In this document: piece after piece, positions 45,761 through 54,812 of the stretch
Layout of the letters: each line of letters begins with the position of its first letter
Numbering within the stretch: the stretch's first letter is position 1
DNA from: Compostimonas suwonensis
GTDB lineage: Bacteria; Actinomycetota; Actinomycetes; Actinomycetales; Microbacteriaceae
Direction: 5' to 3'
DNA length: 64,000 nucleotides
Assembly: GCF_002797855.1 (NCBI RefSeq)
Contig: NZ_PGFB01000005.1
Coordinates: 248,001-312,000, forward strand
Position numbers and translations under genes: made by a program
Notes under the pieces: model-generated
Database searches by the model: none
Seen by the model: only the letters and a program-made list of their open reading frames with translations
Told to the model about the DNA's origin: nothing

Positions 45761-47098
45761 CTATCCTCGGGGTTCGGGGTGGTCGGTCGTGCTGTTCTGT
45801 TGTGACTGTTGCGCTTGTTGCGGCTGTTGCGGACGTCGTTCGGATGAGGCCCCTCGGGCCTCTCGTGCGTGGTGGGCGAAGCGGTCGGCGACGGGGTTCC
45901 TGCGCCGCTCCAGACGGCTCGGCGTCTCCACGAGATCCCAGAGGCCCATGCTCAGCAGGTGCTCCTCGCGGGCGGCGGTGCTGTGGCGGTAGGTCCATTC
46001 GTACATGTCGAAGAGCGGCCACCACGTGTAGCCGACGATCGGGAGCCCGCGGGCCTTCGCGGCCACGACCGCGTCGACGGATGCGTCGAGCCAGGCGATC
46101 CGCTCGTCCACGGTTCCCGTGACGCAGGTCTCGGTCAGCATGACCGGGGCGCCGTAGCGCTCCGCATAGGCGCGGAGCACCTCGAGGAGCCCGTCGACGC
46201 CGTCGTCCCGCGTCGGCCGCGGGTCGGCGAAGCCCCCTCCGTGCTGCACGCCCGCCTCGAACACCTCGGTCGAGTGGCGGGGGTAGTAGTTCACGCCCAT
46301 CACGTGCGGCCTGACCGGCGCCTCGCCGAACCAGGAGAGCGCGGCATCCGTCATGCCGTTCTCGCTCAGCAGGGGCCGCAGCGGGTGGGCGTCGTCGACC
46401 CGGCCCGTGACGAGGTCCTCGACGAGATAGCTCTGCCGACGCAGGCGCAGGGCGGTTCCCCGGTGCTCCGGCGCCTCGGCGTCGCCCGTGTAGCGGAACC
46501 CCGCGTCGACGTGCACGAAGGTCGCGGCATCCCCGAGCACCTCGGCGATGCCACGCTGGCTCAGCACGAAGCCTCTCGCGATCGCCGCGGAGATCTCGAC
46601 GAGACCGCCCGGGCCCGTGCGATACGGAGGCCAGTAGCCGTACTCCCCGCTGAAGAGGGCGTGGATCATCGGCTCGTTGACGGGTGTGTAGTCGGTGACG
46701 ACATCCCGATAGCGCTCCGCGACGGCCACCGAGTACTCGGCGACCCGCTGCGGGTAGTCGGGGTTCGCGAACTCCCCCTCGAGCCAGAGCGGGGTGCCGT
46801 AGTGCAGCAGGTCGACGATGGGGCGGATGCCGAGCTCGCCGAAACGCGCCATCACGGCGTCGAGCCAGCTCCAGTCCCACTCGCCCGGGGCGGGGTTGAC
46901 CCGGTGCCAGGGCACGCCCCAGCGCAGCATCTCGGCGCCCGACTCCCTCACGAGCTCGAGGTCGGAGCGCCACTGCGTGTAGTGCTCGGTGAGCTCGTAC
47001 TCGTCGACGGCGCGCTCCCCGGGGCGCTCCTGCGGCACGAAGGTGTCCTCGATGCCGAGCGCGAAGTGCAGGGCGCCGTCGTCGAACCATTTCGTCAT
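45761..47098 (-). CDS. GH1 family glycosidase
   Basis: This 445-residue retaining beta-glycosidase is intracellular. The barrel has acid/base E142 in YTPVNEP and nucleophile E323 in MLTETCVTG, with MGVNYYPRH and YTWWPLFDMYEW. TET instead of the usual TEN at the nucleophile is a variation. The last 25 or so residues are a Gln-rich tail (PQQPQQAQQSQQN) not normal in GH1. It lies between the permease and GH51 genes, so it probably trims an imported plant-wall saccharide. Confidence 0.9.
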   Translation of the reverse strand: MTKWFDDGALHFALGIEDTFVPQERPGERAVDEYELTEHYTQWRSDLELVRESGAEMLRWGVPWHRVNPAPGEWDWSWLDAVMARFGELGIRPIVDLLHYGTPLWLEGEFANPDYPQRVAEYSVAVAERYRDVVTDYTPVNEPMIHALFSGEYGYWPPYRTGPGGLVEISAAIARGFVLSQRGIAEVLGDAATFVHVDAGFRYTGDAEAPEHRGTALRLRRQSYLVEDLVTGRVDDAHPLRPLLSENGMTDAALSWFGEAPVRPHVMGVNYYPRHSTEVFEAGVQHGGGFADPRPTRDDGVDGLLEVLRAYAERYGAPVMLTETCVTGTVDERIAWLDASVDAVVAAKARGLPIVGYTWWPLFDMYEWTYRHSTAAREEHLLSMGLWDLVETPSRLERRRNPVADRFAHHAREARGASSERRPQQPQQAQQSQQNSTTDHPEPRG

Positions 47099-47107
47099 TG
47101 CCTTCTC

Positions 47108-47965
47108 CTACTTGAGTCCGGTGCTGGCGACGCTCTCGATGAAGCGGCGTTGGACGACGAGGAACATGATCGCGAGCGGCACGACGGCGACGAGCGAGCC
47201 GGCCATCATCACGCCGTAGGGCACGATCCCGCTCGGCCCGGTCAGGAGGGTCAGGCCCGAGGTGATCGTGCCCATCTCGGACTGGGTCGTGAACACGAGC
47301 GGCCAGAGCAGGTCGTTCCAGTTGTTGACGAAGGTGAAGATGCCGAGCGTGAGCAGGGCCGGCACGGCGTTCGGCAGCACGATGCTGCGGAAGATCCTGA
47401 ACTCGGACGCCCCATCGATACGGGCCGCGTTGTCGAGGTCGCGCGGGAGCGAGACGAAGAACTGACGCAGGAAGAAGATGCCGAAGGCGTCGGCGGCCCG
47501 GGGGATGATGAGGCCCGCGAAGGTGTTCACCCAGCCGAACTGGGCGACCAGCTGGTAGATGGGGATGAGCGTGGCCTGGAACGGGATCATCAGACTCGCG
47601 ACGATCACGATCAGCAGCACGCGGCTTCCCCGGAAGTCGATGCGCGCGAGCACGTAGGCCACGAGCGAGTCGAAGACGAGCGCGCACAGCGTCACTCCCC
47701 CCGCGAACACGAAGCTGTTGCCGATGAGCCGGGCGAACGGCAGCTCGGAGAAGATCCGGGTGAAGTTGTCGAACGTCCAGGTGCCGGGCACGAGCGACGG
47801 CGGGTAGGCGTTCACCTCGGCCACGGGCTTGAACGCCGTGAAGACGATGATGATCACGGGCAGCAGGATGAGCAGGGTCACCACGATCATGCCCGCGAAC
47901 GAGAGGGCGGGCACGACCCAGTGCCGGGGCGGGCGCGGGCGGCGCAGACGTGCGATCGTCGTCAT
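47108..47965 (-). CDS. Sugar ABC transporter permease, MalG type
   Basis: This is a 285-residue inner-membrane subunit with six membrane segments. The EAA loop that contacts the ATPase is DNAARIDGASEFRIFRSIVLP. It pairs with the MalF-type permease 1 bp upstream. No ATPase gene is in the operon; such CUT1 importers often share MsiK. Confidence 0.94.
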   Translation of the reverse strand: MTTIARLRRPRPPRHWVVPALSFAGMIVVTLLILLPVIIIVFTAFKPVAEVNAYPPSLVPGTWTFDNFTRIFSELPFARLIGNSFVFAGGVTLCALVFDSLVAYVLARIDFRGSRVLLIVIVASLMIPFQATLIPIYQLVAQFGWVNTFAGLIIPRAADAFGIFFLRQFFVSLPRDLDNAARIDGASEFRIFRSIVLPNAVPALLTLGIFTFVNNWNDLLWPLVFTTQSEMGTITSGLTLLTGPSGIVPYGVMMAGSLVAVVPLAIMFLVVQRRFIESVASTGLK

Positions 47966-47966
47966 C

Positions 47967-48917
47967 TCAGTTGGCGTCTTTCTCGCGGCGGCCGAAGAAG
48001 AAGAACTGGGCGAGGCTGAGCAGCAGCGTCGCGATCAGCAGGACGTACGAGAGCGCGGAGGCGAACCCGATGTCGAGCTTCTTGAATCCCGACTCGTAGA
48101 TCTGCATGACGATCGTCTGAGTGCTGCGGTACGGCCCGCCGCTGGTCATGACGTAGATCTGGTCGAAGGCCTGCAACGCGGCGATGACCGCGATGATGAG
48201 CACGAAGGCGGTCGTGTTGCTGAGCAGCGGGAGGGTCACGTTGCGGAAACGCGACCAGGCGTTCGCGCCATCCATCTTCGCCGCCTCGTACAGGCTCGTC
48301 GGGATCTCCTGCAGCCCGGCCAGGAAGACCACCATGTAGAAGGCGAAGCTCTTCCACACCGCGACGAGCGCCACGGTGGGCATCGCGAGCACGGGATCCT
48401 GCAGCACGTTCCCGATCCTGATCCCGAACGCCTGCAGCCAGTAGTTGAGCAGCCCGACCTGCGGGTCGAGGAGGTACGACCACGCGAAGGCCGCGACCGC
48501 GAGCGACACGATGAAGGGCAGGAACAGCCAGGTGCGGAAGAGACCGCGCAGGGGAAGCCGCGGGCTGTTGAGCGCGAGCGCCAGCAGCAGCGCGAGGATC
48601 ACGGCCGCCGGGGTGAACAGCACCGCGTAGAGCACCGTGTTGCCCATCGACTGCAGGATCTGGGGATCGGTGAAGACCTCCACGTAGTTGTCGAAGCCGA
48701 CGTAGTTCTCGGCGCCGAAACCGCTCGCATCGGTGAACGACAGCCTCAGGGCCGAGACCATCGGCCAGAAGACGAAGAGCGTCAGGAGAGTGAGGCCGGG
48801 GATCAGGAACGCGGCGATCGTCAGGCGGCGCTGTGTGCGGCCCGTGAGCGGGCCACGACCGCCGAGCTGCGGTGCGGGTCGGTAACGGCGGGTGCGCCGT
48901 TCGGTCTGGGTCGTCAT
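47967..48917 (-). CDS. Sugar ABC transporter permease, MalF type
   Basis: This 316-residue permease has six membrane segments and the EAA loop EAAKMDGANAWSRFRNVTLP. It works with the MalG-type permease and the binding protein to import a saccharide. A 13-bp hairpin between its start and the binding-protein gene probably sets unequal expression of the two. Confidence 0.94.
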   Translation of the reverse strand: MTTQTERRTRRYRPAPQLGGRGPLTGRTQRRLTIAAFLIPGLTLLTLFVFWPMVSALRLSFTDASGFGAENYVGFDNYVEVFTDPQILQSMGNTVLYAVLFTPAAVILALLLALALNSPRLPLRGLFRTWLFLPFIVSLAVAAFAWSYLLDPQVGLLNYWLQAFGIRIGNVLQDPVLAMPTVALVAVWKSFAFYMVVFLAGLQEIPTSLYEAAKMDGANAWSRFRNVTLPLLSNTTAFVLIIAVIAALQAFDQIYVMTSGGPYRSTQTIVMQIYESGFKKLDIGFASALSYVLLIATLLLSLAQFFFFGRREKDAN

Positions 48918-48980
48918 CGTCCGATTCTCTCTGCCCGGGTTCTCTCAGCACAGGTTCTTCTCGCAGGGGCCTTTCGCACG

Positions 48981-49013
48981 GCGGGTCGCCGCCGAGTGCC
49001 GGCGGCGACCCGC
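48981..49013 (-). terminator. Strong hairpin between binding-protein and permease genes
   Basis: GCGGGTCGCCGCC at 48981-48993 pairs perfectly with 49001-49013 around a 7-nt loop. It lacks a U-tract, so it probably blocks 3' decay or causes partial termination, giving more binding protein than permease. Confidence 0.75.
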
Positions 49014-49036
49014 TGTCGCCCTGGTGGGTGTCGCGG

Positions 49037-50302
49037 CTACTGGTCGTCGAGGGTCTGCTGGATCGCCGTCTGCGCATCGCTCAGAAGAGAGGGGATGTCG
49101 CCGCCGGCGAGCGCCTTCTGGGTCACCACGTCCATCTCGGTGAGCACGTCGGTGCTGTTGACCACCCCGGGCAGGAGGGCCCGGCTCGTCTCGGAGATCT
49201 CGGTGAGCGCCTTCACGACCGGGTTGGCCGAGACGTCCTCGGCGGGCACATCCGTGCGCAGGGGCGGCCAGCCCGAGCCCAGCGACCACTTCGTGTCGAC
49301 GTCTGTGCTGAGGAAGTACGCGAAGAACTGCTCAGCGGCCTTCTGCTTCGCCTCGTCCGCCTGGCTCGTGACGGCCATCGACACTCCGATCGCCGAGGCG
49401 GCCTGCTCTTTCGGTCCTGCGGGGATCGCGGCGATGCCGTAGTCGATCTCGTTCTCGGTCGACACCGACGCCATCCAGGGCCCGCCGACCTCCATGGCCG
49501 CCTTGCCGGAGCTGAAGAGCTCGTCGGCGCCCACGCCGTCGATTCCGGTCGGCGAGATGTGATCCTCGTTCACGGCCTTGCTCCAGTACTCGAGGGTCTC
49601 CTGGTTCTCGGGCGAGTCGATGACGGCGGTGGTGCCGTCTTCGACGATGTCGCCCCCGTTGCCGTAGAAGAGGCTCGGCCAGACCCCGTTGCCGACCGTC
49701 GCGTGGTCGGGCAGCACCATGCCGTACTGCTCCGGGGTGCCGTCGCCGTCGGCGTCGACGGTGAGCTTCTTCGCGGCATCCACCCACTCGTCCCAGGTGG
49801 TCGGGAACTCGGTGATGCCCGCCGCGGCGAACAGGGTCTTGTTGTAGAACACCGAGAGCGGCACGAAGCCGGTGGGCACACCGTAGGGCGCGCCGTCGAC
49901 GGTGACCATCTCGACGGCCTGGGGGTTCAGCTCGGCCGTGTTGCCGTCGGCGGAGGCGTAGAAGTCGGAGAGGTCGACGAACGCGCCCTTCGATGCGTAG
50001 ACGGGAAGCCGCTCGGCCGGCATCGCGACGATGTCGGGCCCCTGGTCGGCGGAGAGGGCGGTCAGGAGCGTGTCATCGATGACGGCCCAGGTCTTGACCT
50101 CGGTCTCGATGGTGACGTCGCTCTGCGACGCGTTGAAGTCGTCGACGATCTCTTGCAGGACGTCGCCGTCGGCCTCGGTGTAGCCGTGCCAGAACGTGAG
50201 GGAGACCGGGCCTTCCTCGGCCGCCGGCTGAGCCGAACATGCGGTGAGGCCGAGGGCCGCGATGCCGATGGCCGCGAATGCCGCCAGAGCCTTGCTTCTC
50301 AT
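49037..50302 (-). CDS. Sugar ABC transporter substrate-binding lipoprotein
   Basis: This is a 421-residue CUT1-type solute-binding protein with signal peptide and lipobox LTAC at about 19-22. It belongs to the bacterial extracellular family 1 group (VSLTFWHGYTEADGDVLQEIVDDFN at the start, GGPWMASVSTENEIDYGIAAIPAGP later). ATG 50302 has AAAGG upstream. It is first in the operon with two permeases, GH1 and GH51. The ligand is probably an arabino-oligosaccharide (inference from neighbours). Confidence 0.93.
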   Translation of the reverse strand: MRSKALAAFAAIGIAALGLTACSAQPAAEEGPVSLTFWHGYTEADGDVLQEIVDDFNASQSDVTIETEVKTWAVIDDTLLTALSADQGPDIVAMPAERLPVYASKGAFVDLSDFYASADGNTAELNPQAVEMVTVDGAPYGVPTGFVPLSVFYNKTLFAAAGITEFPTTWDEWVDAAKKLTVDADGDGTPEQYGMVLPDHATVGNGVWPSLFYGNGGDIVEDGTTAVIDSPENQETLEYWSKAVNEDHISPTGIDGVGADELFSSGKAAMEVGGPWMASVSTENEIDYGIAAIPAGPKEQAASAIGVSMAVTSQADEAKQKAAEQFFAYFLSTDVDTKWSLGSGWPPLRTDVPAEDVSANPVVKALTEISETSRALLPGVVNSTDVLTEMDVVTQKALAGGDIPSLLSDAQTAIQQTLDDQ

Positions 50303-50399
50303 TGCGTGTGCCTTTCTCTTTCGGACGACTTCCCTGTCGATCCCGTATGACGTCGTTGTCCGTGACATTCCGGAGGTTCAAAGCGCCGGACCTTCACTT

Positions 50400-50425
50400 T
50401 ACAACGTTGGAGGTAAACGTTGTAA
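50400..50425. promoter_or_regulatory. Paired LacI-type operators before the transporter operon
   Basis: TACAACGTTGGA (50400-50411) and a second half-conserved site ending in AACGTTGTAA (to 50425) match the palindrome TACAACGTTGTA seen on the other side of the LacI gene. They lie about 100 bp before the binding-protein start. Confidence 0.8.
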
Positions 50426-50491
50426 TCCAATGCTGCGGAGAGGCCGGAGGATTTGTCAAGCCCGCGAACGGCTTCGTTACCTCTTCGACAT

Positions 50492-51547
50492 TCAGAGACC
50501 GGATGACCCCGGCGCGCCCGCAGCACGCGTCGTCGACTCGCGCTGGACCAACCGGAAATCGGTGAGTACCTCCCGGGGCTCGGCCGGGCTCGACTCCGCC
50601 GAGGCGCGCTCCTCGATGCGGGCCAGCAGCATGTCCACAGCGGTCTCGGCGATCTGCGGCCGCCCGGGCTCGATCGTCGAGAGCGTCGGAACCGAGTACC
50701 GGGTCTCGTCGAGGTCGTCGAAACCGATCACGGCGACGTCCTGCGGGATGCGCAGGCCCGCCTCCTGCATGATCCTCATGGCCCCGAGGGCGAGCGAGTC
50801 GTTGAAGGCCACGATGCCGTCGAACTCCGTGCCCGCCGCCAGGATAGACCGCATGGCAGCGGCGCCGTCGACCCGGTGCCAGCGGTCGGCGTGCACGATG
50901 AGCCGCTCGTCGACGGGCACGCCGGCCGCGTCGAGGGCCTGGAGGTAGCCGTCGAGGCGCAGGCCGGCCGAGCCGATGACCTCGCCGGGGTGGGATCCGA
51001 GGGCGATGATGCGCCGGCATCCGATCGCCAGCAGGTGCTCCGTCGCCGCCCGGAGGCCGTCTTCGTTGCGCATCGTGACGTGGTCGCGCGAGGAGTTGAA
51101 GATGCGCTCGCCGAGCAGCACCATCGGCAGCGGGATCTCGTCGAGCACCGCCGCATCCTCCTGACCGAGCGCGAGCACCGAGTAGAGGATGCCGTCGACC
51201 GCCTGACGCCGGGATCCCCGCAGTACCGAGAGCTCGCTCTCGCGGTCGCCGCCGACCTGCTCGATGAGCACGGACAGCCCCCGAGCGGATGCCGCGTTCA
51301 TAACGTCGTCGGCGAGTTCGGCGAAGTACGGGTTGCGCAGATTCGGGATGATGAGGCTGATCATGCCCGTGCGGCCGGAGCGGAGGTTGCGCGCCGAGAG
51401 GTTCGGGCGGTACCCCAGCTCGGCGATCGCCGCCAGGACCCTCTCCTTGGTCTCCGGGCGCACGTGGGGATAGTCGTTGATGACGTTCGAGACCGTCTTG
51501 ATCGAGACCCCGGCTACACGCGCGACGTCGTGAAGTGTTGCCGCCAT
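50492..51547 (-). CDS. LacI-family transcriptional regulator
   Basis: This 351-residue repressor has an N-terminal helix-turn-helix (TLHDVARVAGVSIKTVSNVINDYPHVRPET) with hinge (NLSARNLRSGRTGMISLIIPN), followed by a periplasmic-binding-type effector domain (FAELADDVMNAASARGLSVLI...VIGFDDLDETRY). ATG 51547 has AAGGAG upstream. Palindromes TACAACGTTGTA lie in both flanking promoter regions, so it likely represses the importer operon, the GH93-like gene and itself. The effector is probably arabinose or an arabino-oligosaccharide (inference). Confidence 0.94.
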   Translation of the reverse strand: MAATLHDVARVAGVSIKTVSNVINDYPHVRPETKERVLAAIAELGYRPNLSARNLRSGRTGMISLIIPNLRNPYFAELADDVMNAASARGLSVLIEQVGGDRESELSVLRGSRRQAVDGILYSVLALGQEDAAVLDEIPLPMVLLGERIFNSSRDHVTMRNEDGLRAATEHLLAIGCRRIIALGSHPGEVIGSAGLRLDGYLQALDAAGVPVDERLIVHADRWHRVDGAAAMRSILAAGTEFDGIVAFNDSLALGAMRIMQEAGLRIPQDVAVIGFDDLDETRYSVPTLSTIEPGRPQIAETAVDMLLARIEERASAESSPAEPREVLTDFRLVQRESTTRAAGAPGSSGL

Positions 51548-51596
51548 GGATCTCCTTCCCCGAGGTGGCCCGGCGCCTGCGCCGTGAGAAGCACTC

Positions 51597-51715
51597 TATA
51601 ACGTTGTACAAATTTCATTGACACGACGCCCGCTCCCTCAATAAAGTGGCAGCGCCATCCCACCTACAACGTTGTATACAACGTCAGTACTCCATTCAAA
51701 ATTTACAACGTTGTA
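51597..51715. promoter_or_regulatory. LacI-type operator array, GH93-like side
   Basis: TATAACGTTGTA is at 51597-51608, perfect TACAACGTTGTA at 51665-51676 and 51704-51715, and a half site TACAACGTCAGT at 51677-51688. They span the divergent promoters of the LacI gene and the secreted hydrolase. Confidence 0.88.
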
Positions 51716-51828
51716 GATCGATGGTTGCTCGGCCGACAATGCTGTCGACTCGAGGCGGGGGCGCATTCTCGTGCGGGACGACAGCCGAACACATCAATTC
51801 TGCGAACAACTCAACGAGGAGAAGAGCA

Positions 51829-53955
51829 ATGAAGACAGATACGACACCCATGCCCGGGCGAGACCGCCGGAGCAGACCCGCACGAGCGCGGATGGCCGTG
51901 CTCGGGCTGCTGACGACGGCCGTGATGGTGCTCGGCGGGCTGTCGGCGACCTCGATCGCCTCCGCCGTCACGACGGGCAACGGCGCGCTGGTGTTCTCAC
52001 CCGCCGCCGGAACCTCTTTCGACCCCGAGGGCACCCGCCCGGTGGGTACGACGTACGCCAAGATCGTCTCCCTCAAGAACAGCGGCGCCAGCAACGGAAC
52101 GCAGCTCGTCACCTTCGACCAGCTCGTGCTCGTCGGCGGCGTTCAGGTCTACCCGATCTACCGCAGCACCGACGATGGAGCGTCGTGGACGAAGGTCGCC
52201 GACATCGCGCCGAGCTCGACCTTCCCCGCCCTCACCCGCACCGCGCAGCCATTCCTCTACGAGCTGCCCCAGCAGGTCGGCGACCTTCCCGCCGGCACGA
52301 TCCTGCTCTCGGGCATGATCATGCCGGCCGACCGGTCGAGCAGCAGGCTCGTCGTCTACAAGAGCCTCGACCACGGCGTCACCTGGTCGTTCCAGAGCAC
52401 GATCGACACGGGCGGCCCGGCCGTCTACGACCCCAGCCCGAGCTCCACGACGACGACCGTGTGGGAGCCCTCGCTCGCCGTCGCCGGTGACGGCAGCCTC
52501 GTCGCCTACTTCTCCGACGAACGGCAGAAGGCCAGCGGCGTGCTGCAGGCGATCTCCTACCGCCGCTCGACCGACGGCGGGCTCACCTGGGGCCCGCTCG
52601 TCAACGTCTCGGCGCCGACCAATTCGAGCGACCGGCCCGGCATGATCACGGTCACCAAGCTGCCCGACGGCCGCTACCTGGCCACCTACGAGGTCGTCAA
52701 CCGCCCGAGCCAGTCACTGAACACCGCGCCCGTCTATGCCAAATACTCCCCCGACGGCCTCAACTGGTCGCCGACGACGAGCATCGGCACGCCCATCCAG
52801 CTCGCGAACGGCCGGGGCATCGGCTCGTCGCCCTTCGTCAAGTGGGTGCCGACCGGCGGCCCGAAGGGCATGGTCGTGGTCTCGTCGAAGTGGTCGCTGG
52901 ATGCCGCGGGCAACATCAACCCCGGGCAGAACTTCTACGTCAATTACAACCTCGGCGAAGGCCCGTGGGAGCGACTGCCCTACGCGGTGACCTACGACTC
53001 GACCGACACCCAGGGCGGCGCCTTCAGCGGCTTCGCGCAGGGCTTCGACACGAGCCCGGACGGCCGCACGCTCTTCCAGGCGACGAACGTGGAGAATCCC
53101 ACGACGACGTACAACGACATCCGGGTCGGGTCGATCCCGCTCGACGCACAGCAGTACGAGGCCGAGCGCGCGACCCGCGTGGACACCTCGCTCGTCACCC
53201 ATCACGACGCCTCCAACGGCTCGAAGGTCGGCAACATCAACAACCCGGGCAGCACGGTCACCTTCTCCGTGCGGGTGCCCGCGGCCGGCAGCTACACGCT
53301 CAACGTGCGCTACGACAACGGCACGGGCGCGGCGAGCACCCACACGGTGACCGTCAACGGGGTCGCGAGCACGGCGATCAGCTACCCGCCGACGGTCGAC
53401 TGGGGCCGATTCGCCTGGGCGCAGAAGACGGTGACGCTGAACGCCGGCCTCAACACGATCGCCTTCGGCAAGGGCACCTCCTTCGCCGAGCTCGACGTGC
53501 TGCAGGTGTACCGGCCCACGGTTGCGACGGATCCGCAGTTCCGGGTGGTCAACCGCAACAGCGGCAAGTTCCTCGAGATCCTGAGCGCGCTCACGACGGA
53601 TGGCGCGGGGGCAGGGCAATGGGGCGACACGAGCAACGCCACTCAGGTGTGGAACGTCGCCACGGTGAGCGGCGGGGTGCAGCTGAGCAACGCGAACAGC
53701 GGCAAGCTCCTCGAGATCCCGTCATCCTCGCTCGCCGATGGCACCCAGGCGGTCCAGCGGGGGTCGACCGGTCTCGCCACCCAGAGATGGGCGGCCGCGA
53801 CGAGCGGAGGATGGTGGACGCTCACCAACGCGAACAGCGGCAAGCTCCTCGAGGTCGCGAGCGGCTCGCTCGCCGACGGCGCCGTCGTGCAGCAGTGGAC
53901 CGCGAACGGGTGCACATGCCAGCAGTGGCGCCTGACCCGCGAGGGAATCCAGTGA
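51829..53955 (+). CDS. Secreted GH93-like arabinanase candidate with CBM35-like and ricin modules
   Basis: This 708-residue exported protein has a signal peptide to about residue 46. A sialidase-superfamily beta-propeller spans about 50-435, with Asp-box-like SxDxGxxW turns (STDDGASW, SLDHGVTW and STDGGLTW). E213 in VWEPS and E288 in ATYEVV are spaced like the catalytic glutamates of GH93 exo-arabinanases, and YFSDER follows the first. A CBM35-like module (QQYEAERAT...) covers about 441-562, and a ricin-type trefoil with QxW motifs covers 568-708. ATG 51829 has GAGGAG. The GH93 assignment rests on motif spacing and the GH51 neighbour. Confidence 0.7.
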   Translation: MKTDTTPMPGRDRRSRPARARMAVLGLLTTAVMVLGGLSATSIASAVTTGNGALVFSPAAGTSFDPEGTRPVGTTYAKIVSLKNSGASNGTQLVTFDQLVLVGGVQVYPIYRSTDDGASWTKVADIAPSSTFPALTRTAQPFLYELPQQVGDLPAGTILLSGMIMPADRSSSRLVVYKSLDHGVTWSFQSTIDTGGPAVYDPSPSSTTTTVWEPSLAVAGDGSLVAYFSDERQKASGVLQAISYRRSTDGGLTWGPLVNVSAPTNSSDRPGMITVTKLPDGRYLATYEVVNRPSQSLNTAPVYAKYSPDGLNWSPTTSIGTPIQLANGRGIGSSPFVKWVPTGGPKGMVVVSSKWSLDAAGNINPGQNFYVNYNLGEGPWERLPYAVTYDSTDTQGGAFSGFAQGFDTSPDGRTLFQATNVENPTTTYNDIRVGSIPLDAQQYEAERATRVDTSLVTHHDASNGSKVGNINNPGSTVTFSVRVPAAGSYTLNVRYDNGTGAASTHTVTVNGVASTAISYPPTVDWGRFAWAQKTVTLNAGLNTIAFGKGTSFAELDVLQVYRPTVATDPQFRVVNRNSGKFLEILSALTTDGAGAGQWGDTSNATQVWNVATVSGGVQLSNANSGKLLEIPSSSLADGTQAVQRGSTGLATQRWAAATSGGWWTLTNANSGKLLEVASGSLADGAVVQQWTANGCTCQQWRLTREGIQ

Positions 53956-53966
53956 CGGGCTGACGA

Positions 53967-54002
53967 CCGGGGAGCCTTCGCGCAGGCGCGGGGGCTCCCC
54001 GG
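53967..54002. terminator. Terminator between convergent genes
   Basis: CCGGGGAGCC (53967-53976) pairs perfectly with 53993-54002. It follows the arabinanase candidate and abuts the PAP2 stop. Confidence 0.75.
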
Positions 54003-54003
54003 C

Positions 54004-54741
54004 TCAGGCCGAGCCGGCAGGCCCGTCAGGCCCGCGCGACCCGGTCTGCGGCATCCAGAACGGCCGGTGCGGCAGCCGCCTCTCCCTGTGCAGGCGCGCG
54101 GCGAACGGCGCCCAGACGAGCACCGCGACACCCGCGCCGAGTACGATGCCGCCGATCGTGTCGGTGAGCCAATGCGCCCCGAGGTAGGTGCGGCTCAACA
54201 GCATGAGCACCGTATAGAGCACACCGGCCACCCACACCCAGACCCGGGGAAAGAGGATGCCGAGGGCCACCGCCATGGTCGCCGCGTTCGCCACATGCCC
54301 CGAGGGGAATGAACCGAAGTCGCTGGTCACGAGCATGTCTTCCGGCCTCGGCCGGCCCACGACGTTCTTGATGATCTGCACGAGGGCCGCGCTCAGCACG
54401 GTCGCCGCCGCGTAGTAGCCGGCGCCCCACGGCCTGCGGTAGATCAGCAGCGTGACGACGATGAGCCCCGGCACGACGAACACGCCCATGAGCCCTCCGC
54501 CGAGGAAGTCCATCACGAGAGCCGCGCCGTCCCAGAACGGATCACGCAGCTCGAGCAGCTCTTCGAGCCACTCCTCGTCGATCGAGAAGGGCAGCCCGCG
54601 CTCCCGCACGACGATGACGAGGCCCATCAGCACGACGACGATCACGGCCGTCACCGCGCCCAGCACGGGCCAGCGCCGGTGGAGGCGTCTCTCGACCGGG
54701 ATGCCCCCGGCCGGATCCGAGGCGGGCGTCGTCGTCTCCAT
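54004..54741 (-). CDS. PAP2-family membrane phosphatase
   Basis: This 245-residue membrane protein has the three PAP2 motifs: K-x6-RP (KNVVGRPRP), PSGH (SFPSGHVANA) and SR-x5-H-x3-D (SRTYLGAHWLTD). It probably dephosphorylates a lipid phosphate such as undecaprenyl pyrophosphate or phosphatidate. ATG 54741 has TAACAT (54748-54753, minus strand) 6 nt before it and no Shine-Dalgarno, so the mRNA may be leaderless. Confidence 0.92.
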   Translation of the reverse strand: METTTPASDPAGGIPVERRLHRRWPVLGAVTAVIVVVLMGLVIVVRERGLPFSIDEEWLEELLELRDPFWDGAALVMDFLGGGLMGVFVVPGLIVVTLLIYRRPWGAGYYAAATVLSAALVQIIKNVVGRPRPEDMLVTSDFGSFPSGHVANAATMAVALGILFPRVWVWVAGVLYTVLMLLSRTYLGAHWLTDTIGGIVLGAGVAVLVWAPFAARLHRERRLPHRPFWMPQTGSRGPDGPAGSA

Positions 54742-54812
54742 CGGTTTATGTTACCGGCCGTCACCGCCCCTTTCCGGAATGCGCGTCGGGGCGCGCGTCG
54801 GGACGGAGCGGG

